In this document: one piece after another, positions 17,401 through 25,328 of the stretch | Numbering within the stretch: position 1 is the first letter of the stretch | Layout: each line of letters begins with the position of its first letter | Assembly (NCBI GenBank): GCA_963422705.1 | Contig: OY730443.1 | Coordinates: 1,798,001 to 1,862,000, forward strand | Length of the DNA: 64,000 nucleotides | Direction: 5' to 3' | DNA from: G963422705 sp963422705 | GTDB lineage: Bacteria; Poribacteria; WGA-4E; WGA-3G | Program-made: the position numbers and the translations under genes | Notes under the pieces: model-generated | The model's database searches: none | What the model saw: only the letters and a program-made list of their open reading frames with translations | Told to the model about the DNA's origin: nothing

Positions 17401-18174
17401 ATGAGAAGAACTATCATCGCAGGAAACTGGAAACTGAATAAAACGGTTGCGGAGGCTGTCCGGCTGGCCGATGAATTAAAGGAGTTAGTCGCGCATCAGA
17501 CTGATGTTGATATCGTTGTAGCACCCCCTTTTACCGCGCTCACGGCAGTTAACGAGGTGATAGCATCTAGTCATATACAACTCGCCGCGCAAGACGTTTT
17601 TTGGGAGGATAGTGGGGCGTTTACGGGGGAAGTCTCCCCCGGAATGCTGATAGATATCGGATGCACGTACGTTATCATCGGGCATTCAGAACGGAGGCAG
17701 TACTTCGGCGAAACGAATGACAATGTCAACCGAAAAGTGAAGGCGGCACTTGCGCGCGGGTTAACCCCGATTATCTGTGTCGGGGAACAGCTTGAAGAAC
17801 GTGAGGCCGGCAAAACTGAAGCCGTGATTGCAGCACATGTCGCCGGCGCCACCGTCGGGTTAACGAATGACGAGCTTCTCTCCATTGTCGTGGCGTATGA
17901 ACCGGTTTGGGCAATCGGCACTAGCAAAACGGCTACACCCGCGCAGGCACAAGAAATTCACAAATTTATCCGCGAATTGCTGGTAACAGTCGGAACAGAT
18001 GATATCGCAGCCCGCACCCGCATACAGTACGGGGGTAGTGTGAAACCGGAGAACGTAGCCGAACTTATGGCGCAGCCGGATGTAGACGGAACGCTCGTCG
18101 GCGGTGCTAGCCTTGAGGTAGGCGCTTTCGCACAAATTGTAAAAAATACAGAAGCTGCTGGAAGGAACAACTAA
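17401..18174 (+). CDS. tpiA: Triosephosphate isomerase
   Basis: A 257-residue TIM-barrel isomerase interconverting DHAP and glyceraldehyde-3-phosphate. The catalytic residues are all present: N9/K11 in GNWKLN, H95 in GHSERR, E167 in AYEPVWAIGT, and the phosphate loop YGGSV. The start is the ATG at 17401; the open frame extends back into gap but homologs begin at RRTIIAGNWK. It lies 43 nt after gap, and secG follows 25 nt after its stop. Confidence 0.97.
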   Translation: MRRTIIAGNWKLNKTVAEAVRLADELKELVAHQTDVDIVVAPPFTALTAVNEVIASSHIQLAAQDVFWEDSGAFTGEVSPGMLIDIGCTYVIIGHSERRQYFGETNDNVNRKVKAALARGLTPIICVGEQLEEREAGKTEAVIAAHVAGATVGLTNDELLSIVVAYEPVWAIGTSKTATPAQAQEIHKFIRELLVTVGTDDIAARTRIQYGGSVKPENVAELMAQPDVDGTLVGGASLEVGAFAQIVKNTEAAGRNN

Positions 18175-18199
18175 GCATTAAAAAATAAAGGAATGTCTC

Positions 18200-18619
18200 A
18201 TGCAAATTATGATTAATCTTGCAGTTTTTCTCTTCGTACCCGTCTGTGTTATTCTCACCTTAATTATTCTTTTACAGGATAGTAAAGGCGAGGGACTTTC
18301 ATCAAGTGCGTTTGGCGGGGCGGGGATGGAATCCGTCTTAGGCGGGCGAGGGGCCGCAACGCTCCTCGGTAAACTCACGACGTGGTTCGCTGTTACCTTC
18401 ATGGTAATCTCCCTTTTCCTCATGCGCTTCTACGGAGAAGAGAGCGGGAGCGCTCTTACCCCGATTGAACAGGAACAGAACCAACAAGGTGACGTGCCAG
18501 AACCTGTTGATACGACAACCATCGAAATCGACGAGGCCGCAACCGAAGCTAGCGAGGACGCTGACGAACAAACGTCGAAAACTGAAATCGATGGTGGCGC
18601 TGCAGAGGATACTGAATAG
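18200..18619 (+). CDS. secG: Protein translocase subunit SecG with acidic tail
   Basis: A 139-residue SecG, the small partner of SecYE. Two transmembrane helices (about 5-24 and 53-74) flank a glycine-rich loop with SSSAFGGAG...SVLGGRGAA, the family signature. After the second helix comes an acidic, low-complexity tail of about 60 residues rich in Glu, Asp, Thr and Ala, longer than in most SecG proteins. Its place after tpiA is the usual one in many bacteria. Confidence 0.9.
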   Translation: MQIMINLAVFLFVPVCVILTLIILLQDSKGEGLSSSAFGGAGMESVLGGRGAATLLGKLTTWFAVTFMVISLFLMRFYGEESGSALTPIEQEQNQQGDVPEPVDTTTIEIDEAATEASEDADEQTSKTEIDGGAAEDTE

Positions 18620-18660
18620 GCGAAACCCGCGGAAACAGGCAAAACAGGAAGAAACTAGCT

Positions 18661-19113
18661 GTGTGCGGATGCTTTAAAGACACGGTAGAACCGCTTTCAT
18701 GGACAGTGCATCCCCTCGTTGAAAATTGGAGGAAAACCGGGCTCACCGCGATTTTACTCTGTTTTCTTATCTACTGCTTTTCTTCGGGCTTTCAATCGCG
18801 CGCGGTGGCCCTCCTCTCTGCTATCTTCCTCATCGGCTCACTATACAAGTACTTTCTGCCCTTCCACTACCGATGCGAGACGGATAGGCTTGTCGTCACC
18901 GCCTGTTGCTATCGCCTAGAGAAGCCCTGGACAGATTTTCGCAGTTTTTACGTTGACAACAACGGCGTTCTACTGAGTCCGTTTCCCACCCCTACCCGGT
19001 TGGAAAACTTCCGTGGCCTTTACGTTCGATTTGGAACGGAGCCCCCTGAGCCGATTGTTAATTTTATTCGGGCGCGCTGCAATAGCACGCCACAGGAGAG
19101 TGAGGCATCATGA
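18661..19113 (+). CDS. Small membrane protein of unknown function
   Basis: A 150-residue protein with a GTG start (AGGAAG upstream). Two adjacent transmembrane helices (about 28-62) are followed by a soluble domain with CETDRLVVTACCYRLEKPWTDFRSF, resembling the beta-strand pattern of bacterial PH-like domains. That resemblance is weak. Its stop overlaps the ATG of the next gene by 4 nt (ATGA), so translation of the two is probably coupled and they may act together. Confidence 0.65.
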   Translation: MCGCFKDTVEPLSWTVHPLVENWRKTGLTAILLCFLIYCFSSGFQSRAVALLSAIFLIGSLYKYFLPFHYRCETDRLVVTACCYRLEKPWTDFRSFYVDNNGVLLSPFPTPTRLENFRGLYVRFGTEPPEPIVNFIRARCNSTPQESEAS

Positions 19114-20378
19114 AGACTACCCACCCGAAAATCCAAACAGCTGCGGAACTAAAAACCACCGTGCTTCATACGGTTAACTCGCAAAATGTCACAGACATTC
19201 ACACCCATCTCTTCAGCCCGCCGTTCAAGGAATTGCTCCTCTGGGGCATTGACGAGCTCCTCACCTATCACTACCTCATCGCCGAAGTCTTCCGCAAATC
19301 CGAACTCGCCTACAATGAATTTTGGGCGATGCCAAAATCAAGACAAGCTGAATTGATTTGGCAGACATTGTTTATCGAAAACTCGCCGCTGAGTGAGGCT
19401 TGCCGCGGTGTTGTCACAACCTTGAACGAACTGGGATTAGATGTCAGTTCGCGGAACCTTCAGGATTACCGGAACTACTTTGCGGAAAAACCGGTTGAAA
19501 CGTTTATTGATACTGTTTTTGAACGTGCAAAAGTTAAACAGGTGGTGATGACGAATGACCCGTTTGATACGGCTGAATCCACCGTCTGGGAATCTGGTGA
19601 CACCGGAGATTCCCGCTTCCAAGCCGCCCTTAGGATGGATGTGCTTATTAACAATTACCAAGAGAATGCTTATCAGCACCTCCGCGGACTTGGCTATGAA
19701 GTCGATGCGGAGCTCTCTTCCGAGAAATCATATAAGGAAGTCCGTCGATTTTTGGAGAATTGCATCCGACGGATGCAGCCCAGGTATATGGCAGTCTCCC
19801 TGCCACCTGATTTCCAATACCCGGGCCAAGGCATCCTCGGACGCTTGTTTGTGAACTGCATTTTACCTATCTCCCGCGAATTTAATGTCCCGTTCGCTCT
19901 GATGATAGGTGTGAAACGTGCTGTCAACCCGGCGCTGAAAATGGCAGGCGACGGGACGGGAAAAGCGGATTTGAGCAGTTTAGAAACCCTTCTGCGTGAA
20001 AATCCAGATAATAAATTCTTCGTCACGCTGCTCTCTCGCGAAAATCAGCATGAATTGTGCGTCATCGCGAGAAAATTCAAGAATCTCATGATATTCGGGT
20101 GCTGGTGGTTTATGAACAATCCGAGCATCATTGAGGACATTACCCGCGAACGGATTGAGCTCCTTGGGCTCAGCGTCATCCCACAGCATTCCGATGCCCG
20201 TATCCTTGATCAGCTCATCTACAAATGGAAGCACTCCCGCCAGGTTATCGCCGGCGTTCTCGTGGAGAAGTATCAAAATCTGCTGGATTCGGGATGGGTA
20301 GTGATGCAAGAGGAGATTGAACGGGATGTTGCTAACCTATTCGGTGGGAATTTTGAGCAGTTTCTAAACGGTTCGTAG
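19110..20378 (+). CDS. Uronate isomerase-like metal-dependent amidohydrolase
   Basis: A 422-residue protein of the amidohydrolase superfamily, closest in pattern to uronate isomerase (UxaC). It has an N-terminal metal motif TDIHTHLF (H31/H33), a central IGVKRAVNPALK segment and a C-terminal FGCWWFMNNPSI...PQHSDAR block, a UxaC-like signature. UxaC converts glucuronate or galacturonate to the ketose; length is a little under the usual 470. No other uronate-pathway gene is nearby and its partner is an unknown membrane protein, so the substrate is open. Confidence 0.7.
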   Translation: MKTTHPKIQTAAELKTTVLHTVNSQNVTDIHTHLFSPPFKELLLWGIDELLTYHYLIAEVFRKSELAYNEFWAMPKSRQAELIWQTLFIENSPLSEACRGVVTTLNELGLDVSSRNLQDYRNYFAEKPVETFIDTVFERAKVKQVVMTNDPFDTAESTVWESGDTGDSRFQAALRMDVLINNYQENAYQHLRGLGYEVDAELSSEKSYKEVRRFLENCIRRMQPRYMAVSLPPDFQYPGQGILGRLFVNCILPISREFNVPFALMIGVKRAVNPALKMAGDGTGKADLSSLETLLRENPDNKFFVTLLSRENQHELCVIARKFKNLMIFGCWWFMNNPSIIEDITRERIELLGLSVIPQHSDARILDQLIYKWKHSRQVIAGVLVEKYQNLLDSGWVVMQEEIERDVANLFGGNFEQFLNGS

Positions 20379-20469
20379 CCTGTTTTGGCCACGGTTGGTA
20401 ACCTATTTTGGCAGCAATTTTTACCTCCATGCCAGCTCTCTCAAGCAAGAGCGTGAACGTACTCAGCCG

Positions 20470-20754
20470 CTAACAACTGCAAGGGGTGGCGTGACACTTC
20501 GGGCATCCGTTGTCATAGATTTGGGCAGCATCCGCCAATTCTATCCCAAACAGGCTCGCCAACGTTGCAACCCAAGCAAATACATCTGCAAACTCTTCAC
20601 GAAGCCGTTCCATATCTTGTGGCTGCTTGCGAATTTCCTTTGCCAATTCTCCAATTTCCTCAACCAACCAGGTAAAGGTGAGTGGAATGCCCCGTTTCAC
20701 ATCTCGTTCGTAATAGATGAGTTCAATCTGTTTCTGGAATTCTTGAATCGTCAT
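20470..20754 (-). CDS. MazG-like nucleotide pyrophosphohydrolase
   Basis: A 94-residue single-domain MazG-type protein of the all-alpha NTP pyrophosphatase fold. The metal-binding pattern is EEIGELAKEI in one helix and EEFADVFAWV in the next. It probably cleaves non-canonical or excess NTPs. It ends in a short Cys-rich tail (CPKCHATPCSC) that could bind a metal. Convergent with the uronate-isomerase-like gene and downstream of the PhyH terminator, so likely its own unit. Confidence 0.8.
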   Translation of the reverse strand: MTIQEFQKQIELIYYERDVKRGIPLTFTWLVEEIGELAKEIRKQPQDMERLREEFADVFAWVATLASLFGIELADAAQIYDNGCPKCHATPCSC

Positions 20755-20795
20755 GATTTTGCGCTTTTCTCCCTTTTTTTACCCATCATCCACCG

Positions 20796-20837
20796 AAAAA
20801 CAAAAACCTGCCCAACAGTTTTGCGCTGCAGGACAGG
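20796..20837 (-). terminator. Rho-independent terminator of the PhyH gene
   Basis: On the complement, CCTGTCC (20831-20837) pairs with GGGCAGG (20807-20813) through one G-U, and a T-rich tract of TTTTTGTTTTT follows. It lies 22 nt past the stop of the dioxygenase gene. Confidence 0.7.
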
Positions 20838-20858
20838 TGCCTTTAACACGCGGATATA

Positions 20859-21668
20859 TCACTCAAACCGGGACGTAATCTGAGGCGGTGGTTCTCCGAC
20901 GGATGACTTTCCATGCCGTAACAACGGTTCAGCGTTTCCCCATAAGCGTGCCCCATCGTGGGAGAGCAGCGGTTCCGCTGAATACTGAGCGAGGTAAGCC
21001 CGGCGTAACCCGTTAGACTGATTTGTGCCGCTACAGTGGAAATTAATACTCGTAAACGCGACAATGCTCCCCGCTGGCACGATAGCCGGCACCCCTTTTT
21101 CCGGCCCAAAATAACCCACCATGTCGTTAGTGTTCTCTTCACGGATGTGCTTCACCCAGGAACGGATGCCGATACGGGAGAAGGGCATTACGTAGACTGT
21201 CCCGTTCTCTTCAGACATATCATCAAGCGCGCACCAACAGGTTAAGTAAGGCTTATGTTCCGGGTAGCCGACGTACCCCGAATCCTGATGCCAACTGAAT
21301 TTCATTCCCGCTTCCGCGCCTTTAACCACGTACTGCTCCCAGAACAGGTATGCCGTATCGCCCAGAGTGGCGCGGCAAATTTCCGTCATCAAATCGCTGA
21401 ACAGAAATTCCCGAAGTTTCGGCTGTTTCCTAAAACAGTTTGAGACAAAATACCGCTTGTCCCGATGGTTGATACCCAGCACATCTGTTTCCATCCTGTC
21501 CATCTCGGCGTCCATCTGGCTGATAAAATTACCGCATTCGCCACGAAGCAATTCCAATAGCGAATCAGGAATAACATTTTCTAGGATAAAATATCCCTCT
21601 TCTTGGAATTGTTGTTTCTGTTGTTCTGTAATACTAACAGGTGTTGACATAGAGATAGGTGCTCCCAT
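20859..21668 (-). CDS. Phytanoyl-CoA dioxygenase family protein
   Basis: A 269-residue PhyH-type Fe(II)/2-oxoglutarate oxygenase. The iron-binding pair is in KFSWHQDSGYVG, the distal histidine in SINFHCSGTNQS, and the arginine in GLRRAYL. An alternative ATG six codons in (21650) is equally plausible. It lies downstream of the molybdopterin oxidoreductase on the same strand, separated by an 80-bp gap holding a 24-bp tandem repeat. Near the C-terminus AEPLL occurs twice (AEPLLSHDG, AEPLLRHGK), perhaps a local duplication. Substrate unknown. Confidence 0.85.
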   Translation of the reverse strand: MGAPISMSTPVSITEQQKQQFQEEGYFILENVIPDSLLELLRGECGNFISQMDAEMDRMETDVLGINHRDKRYFVSNCFRKQPKLREFLFSDLMTEICRATLGDTAYLFWEQYVVKGAEAGMKFSWHQDSGYVGYPEHKPYLTCWCALDDMSEENGTVYVMPFSRIGIRSWVKHIREENTNDMVGYFGPEKGVPAIVPAGSIVAFTSINFHCSGTNQSNGLRRAYLAQYSAEPLLSHDGARLWGNAEPLLRHGKSSVGEPPPQITSRFE

Positions 21669-21686
21669 TCAAAGTTTCCAGTCAGC

Positions 21687-21734
21687 AGAACAGCGGTTCT
21701 GTTCTACGCTAGAACAGCGGTTCTGTTCTACGCT
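21687..21734 (-). repeat. Tandem pair of GTAG-headed palindromes, class B
   Basis: Two identical 24-bp units (21687-21710 and 21711-21734). On the complement each reads GTAG then AACAGAACCGCTGTTCT, that is, a 7-bp AGAACAG/CTGTTCT stem with loop AACCG. They sit between the oxidoreductase stop and the PhyH start. Confidence 0.85.
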
Positions 21735-21747
21735 AGCTTTCCTGCTT

Positions 21748-22884
21748 TTACTCAATGTGAATCCGGCGGTGAATCTGCCCATTGCTTTCCCAATAAGTCT
21801 TTTTTCCCAAGATGTGCTGCGAATCGGCTGCGGGTTGAATATTTCCGCTTGTATCGATTGCCCTTGAAACGACGGTATGTTCACCTTTTGATGGCGTATT
21901 CCAGTCGAGGTGCCAAATTTTCCAGGCGAATTCAGCGGATTCGGTTGTGTCTATCATCGCTTTTTGCCAGCCCCCACCGTCGATGCTTACCTCTACTCTA
22001 TGAATCGGTGCTCCCCACGCGGCGCCGTAGATGCGGTAACTATCGTCGATGCGTGTCACCTTCGCCGGGAGTGATTTCACCTGTGTCCGTCCGACGGAGG
22101 TTTCCATCCAGATAGATTCGCCGTCGTCGCGTTTTTCTTCGCGAATTGTGACGTAGTCTCGTGCCATGAACCGGCCCATAAAACGTGTTTCTCGTACCTC
22201 AATCCGTTTAAGCCACTTGACGCAAGCAATACCGTACCATCCGGGGGAAATTAGGCGCAAAGGTGCACCGTTGGGAGCCGGTAAAGCTTCACCGTTCATC
22301 TCGTAACAGAGCAGATTCGTCTCTGCTAACGCGTCTTCAACGGACATGCTCCGGGCGAAATTTTGAGGCATCTTGATGCCACGTTGCTCCTCTATCCCGG
22401 CGTCGTGTCCAAAGAACACCACCTCAATTCCGTTCTTCTTGATGCCCGCCTCTTTGAGAATAGGCGCGAGTGGCGTGCCTGCCCACTTCGCATTCCCAAT
22501 TCCGCCGGTAAAAGTCGGAAACCCGTGGTTGCCGGAGCATTCCAATGTAACTGTTAATTCTTGCCGCGTTCGTTCTTTAATCTCCTCAATTGTGAGCATT
22601 AGTCGGTTTTCAACCAAGCCGCTCACTTCCAGTTTCCACGCCGCCATGTCGATTTCCGGCTTCCCGTAGTGTGAAACGTTGAAAAATTTATCGTTCGGGG
22701 TGATAAAAGCATCGAGCTGTTCCCAATCAAGCAATACCCGCTCCTTGCCGGATTCCGGCGGCCGTTCTAAAAACGGAATTAGCATTTCACCTTCGCGGCG
22801 AGGAAAGGCGTAAACTGCCCATGGCCCCAGCAATAAGGCGGTGAGTGTCAGTCCGCTCTGCCTCAGAAAATCTCTCCGTTCCAT
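21748..22884 (-). CDS. Tat-exported sulfite oxidase-like molybdopterin oxidoreductase
   Basis: A 378-residue member of the sulfite oxidase (SUOX/YedY-like) family. The twin-arginine signal ERRDFLRQSG followed by a hydrophobic stretch to about residue 26 suggests export folded. The molybdenum-ligating cysteine is C116 in LECSGNHG; NGAPLRLISPGWYG and the C-terminal Ig-like dimerisation domain (VEVSIDGGGWQ) complete the fold. No heme domain is present, so electrons must pass to an external partner. GGGAG precedes the ATG. It is followed by a PhyH gene and preceded by the IsrB element. Confidence 0.88.
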   Translation of the reverse strand: MERRDFLRQSGLTLTALLLGPWAVYAFPRREGEMLIPFLERPPESGKERVLLDWEQLDAFITPNDKFFNVSHYGKPEIDMAAWKLEVSGLVENRLMLTIEEIKERTRQELTVTLECSGNHGFPTFTGGIGNAKWAGTPLAPILKEAGIKKNGIEVVFFGHDAGIEEQRGIKMPQNFARSMSVEDALAETNLLCYEMNGEALPAPNGAPLRLISPGWYGIACVKWLKRIEVRETRFMGRFMARDYVTIREEKRDDGESIWMETSVGRTQVKSLPAKVTRIDDSYRIYGAAWGAPIHRVEVSIDGGGWQKAMIDTTESAEFAWKIWHLDWNTPSKGEHTVVSRAIDTSGNIQPAADSQHILGKKTYWESNGQIHRRIHIE

Positions 22885-22943
22885 GATGGCTCCCTATAGA
22901 TAGTCAATCGCTATCCATTCATCTCTTATCTTCGGTGTGGAAC

Positions 22944-22963
22944 CCCCTGAATTCATTCAGGGG
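22944..22963. repeat. Inverted repeat at the right end of the IsrB element
   Basis: Eight-bp arms CCCCTGAA (22944-22951) and TTCAGGGG (22956-22963) with loop TTCA; it contains the isrB stop codon. Likely marks the right end of the element. Confidence 0.6.
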
Positions 22964-23096
22964 AGGAAACACCGCTCCTATAGTAAAAGTTGAGGCGTGT
23001 TAGCACGCGAAAATCAGAACGCTTCGCCCCTGTGGTTAATCGTTTGTTTCCCATACTGTATATCGAAAACAAACCATTTGCGTTAACGCCAGCAAG

Positions 23097-23121
23097 AGCG
23101 TAGGGCGAAACCGCCGTTTCG
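23097..23121 (+). repeat. GTAG-headed palindrome, class A copy 3 (inside isrB)
   Basis: The plus strand reads AGC-GTAGGG-CGAAAC-CGCC-GTTTCG. Excising exactly these 25 bases rejoins the conserved C-terminal frame of isrB. Confidence 0.85.
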
Positions 23122-23273
23122 GCGGGTTAAACCGTATTTGACATGATTAAGCAATGTATTTTTGACTAAGCCTTGACCTAATAGAGTGCCGCCCACACGT
23201 GTGCGTTTACCGCCTTTCGCTTCCTGTTGCCTATGCAACTCTCTGCGTTTTATCGGTATCGGTGAGATACACA

Positions 23274-23298
23274 AGCGTAGGGCGAAACCGCCGTTTCG
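23274..23298 (+). repeat. GTAG-headed palindrome, class A copy 2 (inside isrB)
   Basis: Identical over 25 bases to copies 1 and 3. Excision changes the downstream reading to LLCISPIPIKRRELH, which matches the IsrB family pattern. Confidence 0.85.
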
Positions 23299-24031
23299 GA
23301 AGCGACGTGTTATCGGGTATATCCAAACCGCCTACGGTATGATGTGCCAGACACCAAGAATCTACGCAATGCGCATCAAAGGGTTCCGATAGTTTCTTTG
23401 AAGACTTCTTGAGACCTAACCTCTCTCGTATTTCTTTCGCCTCCCACCCTTGTAAAGTTAACAATTCCCACCGTTTACGGATTTCGGTATAGAACCACTG
23501 TTTACCGACTTACAAAGGACTAAACGATTGATTCCACTTCTTCGCACGTTCTATTGTCCGTGCCTTAATATCCTCAACACAAACGTGGCTAACCGGATAC
23601 AGTTTGGACAACCAATCCAATATCCGAAGTTTCCAGTCCCATCTCGCACGTGTGCCTGCGGGGATATGCGCTCTATTCGCAAGACGGTTGGTTCTATTCT
23701 TGCGATTCGGACACTTTCGTGAACGCCGACTTCTACGCAACTCTCGACGCTTCGCCACTTTCTTACCGACACCCCCGTGAGCATCTGCCTGAACATTCAA
23801 ATAGGTATGAGATGCTGATGTGACGGTAAAGCCTTCTTTCTTGCTACCGGGGTCTACACCGACGACGATATCTTGTGTGTATGCGGCTTCGGTAGCATAG
23901 TTAAGCCGGATACAGAATATCCCATTTGACCAATAGGGCGTGGCGAAACCTTTCTTAATCAGCACGCCCGCCTTGTTCGCATGCGTCGGCATCAACAAGG
24001 CGCCTGTTTGACTCGTCACCGGAACAAACAT

Positions 24032-24232
24032 CGTTTGTAATCTCCCTTACGGGTTGTATATTGCCCCTTCCAGAGCGCAATATCGTAGCGTGAATCGGAC
24101 GAGGGGAGTATCCGAAACATTGTTTAGGCACCCACGCCCAGATAAAGCGATATTTTACTGTAGAAAATCGTTTAACTTGTGGAGTGAACGTTTGGTATAC
24201 GCTTCGCACAAGCCCCCGACTTCAGTCGCGGG
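24032..24232 (-). ncRNA. Probable HEARO/omega-RNA of the IsrB element
   Basis: About 200 nt of non-coding sequence directly upstream of isrB, the place where IscB/IsrB systems encode their long structured guide RNA (HEARO RNA). It begins at a stem-forming CCCGCGACTGAAGTCGGGGG segment beside sod and contains several paired segments, for example GATATTGCGCTC/GGGGCAATATAC. In this system the guide is the flanking DNA at the 5' end of the RNA, so here it would come from the last bases of sod. Assigned by position and appearance only. Confidence 0.6.
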
Positions 24233-24941
24233 TTATTGACTTGATTGCCGCAAGGTAGTAATCATTCACCTTTTTCCAATTGACAACACGATTCCATGCG
24301 TTAACGTAATCGGCACGCCGGTTCTGATATTTCAGGTAGTACGCATGCTCCCATACATCAAGCCCGAGTATTGGCGTATGCCCTTGCATCAGCGGACTGT
24401 CCTGATTTCTTGTCGAATATATCTGTAGCTTCTTCTTCTCATCAACGACGAGCCATGCCCATCCTGAACCGAAGCGAGTCGTCGCCGCTTTATTGAATAT
24501 CTCACGCCCCGCACGAATTGAACCGAACGTGGATTGGATGGCTTCTGCGACTTTCCCTGTCGGCTCACCACCGTCTGGGCTCATAATGCTCCAGAAAAGC
24601 GAGTGATTCGCGTGCCCCCCGCCGCTATTGATAATCGATTGACGGACTTCCACCGGCACTTTTTCGGTATTTCGCAGCATCGCCTCAAGCGACAGCTTCG
24701 TCAAATCCTGGGAGTTTTCCACTGCCGCATTCAGTTTATTGATATACCCTTGATGGTGTTTCATGTGATGAATTTCCATCGTACGCTTGTCGATGTGAGG
24801 CGCAAGCGCATCGTAGCTATAAGGAAGCTTTGGCAATTTATAGGGTTCATGATGTGCTGCATAAACCCCTAACCGGGGAGTCGCAAACAACACTCCTGTC
24901 ACTGCTGTTCCCCCTTTGATGATAAAATCCCTACGATTCAT
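24222..24941 (-). CDS. Tat-exported Mn/Fe superoxide dismutase
   Basis: A 239-residue Mn/Fe SOD converting superoxide to H2O2 and O2. Metal ligands fit H58 (MEIHHMKHHQGY), the His of GGHANHSLFW, and Asp/His of DVWEHAYYL. The SPLM...TPILGLDVWEHAYYLKYQNRR stretch is more Mn-like. A twin-arginine signal (MNRRDFIIKGG plus a hydrophobic stretch) precedes the enzyme, so it probably works in the periplasm. GGAG lies 8 nt before the ATG. The last residues (ITRD) and the stop codon come from the end of the IsrB element, so the original C-terminus has been replaced. Confidence 0.92.
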   Translation of the reverse strand: MNRRDFIIKGGTAVTGVLFATPRLGVYAAHHEPYKLPKLPYSYDALAPHIDKRTMEIHHMKHHQGYINKLNAAVENSQDLTKLSLEAMLRNTEKVPVEVRQSIINSGGGHANHSLFWSIMSPDGGEPTGKVAEAIQSTFGSIRAGREIFNKAATTRFGSGWAWLVVDEKKKLQIYSTRNQDSPLMQGHTPILGLDVWEHAYYLKYQNRRADYVNAWNRVVNWKKVNDYYLAAIKSITRD

Positions 24942-24977
24942 CTTCTATTCTCCTTCAACCCCAAGTGATTTATATAC

Positions 24978-25007
24978 AGTTTATCAAAAATCAAGGCATC
25001 CTGTCAA
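24978..25007 (-). promoter_or_regulatory. Promoter of sod
   Basis: On the complement: TTGACA (25002-25007), an 18-bp spacer, TAAACT (24978-24983), about 37 nt before the sod start. Confidence 0.6.
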
Positions 25008-25328
25008 GCACGCAAAAACAAAAAAACTTCGGACAGGGGCTTTGACAAGAGATACTGTTATCTACAGGTTTTGGTGGAAAGCGGAAACAGGGGAATTGCC
25101 ACGACAAGGGGATTTAGGGAGTCTCCTTTTGTATTTTGTCTTGTCAGATTTAGCGTTAAGAGAAAGCCCGGTAGGAGAGTTCCTTCTCTTGGATGGTGGT
25201 GTTGCCAAGGGCCGGACATCTGTGTCAAATCCACGAAAAGCTCGACACCGAAATCTATCACCCGAAGACAATGCGCGCCAATCCGGCGATAATGGATACG
25301 CATGAAATGTTGGCAATTCCTATCTGCA
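25008..25328. other. Intergenic stretch, no supported gene
   Basis: Several overlapping open frames occur on both strands, but none has a ribosome site or a family pattern. I see no repeat, terminator or RNA gene I can defend; it may be decayed coding sequence. Confidence 0.4.

Larger units (their letters stand above)
22953..24031 (-). pseudogene. isrB: IsrB-like RNA-guided nickase, decayed
   Basis: Similar to IsrB, the HNH-less relatives of IscB and Cas9. It has a PLMP-type N-terminus (ALLMPTHANKAGVLIKKG), RuvC-I VVGVDPGSKKEGFTV, an arginine-rich bridge helix, RuvC-II SHVCVEDIKA and RuvC-III FDAHCVDSWCLA, with no room for an HNH domain between II and III. Three lesions are visible. The first is an in-frame TAA (23510-23512) where homologs have Glu in SPLEVGKQW. 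The other two are 25-bp palindrome copies at 23274-23298 and 23097-23121, each shifting the frame. Removing both 25-mers gives a continuous frame (DNTSLLCISP..., YGLTRLAGVN...) to the stop at 22953-22955. Confidence 0.88.
22940..24236 (-). mobile_element. IsrB (IS605-like, HNH-less IscB relative) element
   Basis: Bounded on the right by the CCCCTGAA hairpin and on the left by an ACCCGCGACTGAAGTCGGGGG-type stem inside the end of sod. It contains the structured RNA region and a decayed isrB. No transposase is present. It separates sod from the molybdopterin oxidoreductase gene. The exact ends are estimates. Confidence 0.65.

Noticed and set aside
20395..20883. A 162-residue plus-strand open frame
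   Set aside because: It lies antisense to the MazG-like gene and over the PhyH terminator, and shows no family pattern.
20940..20980. Class B-like palindrome inside the PhyH gene (CAGCGG-TT-CCGCTG)
   Set aside because: It lacks the GTAG head and the same residues recur nearby as coding sequence (AEPLL), so local duplication of coding DNA is as likely.
24916..25305. Open frames of 60-149 codons on both strands upstream of sod
   Set aside because: They lack ribosome sites and family patterns, overlap each other heavily and run across the sod promoter or into the VOC gene.
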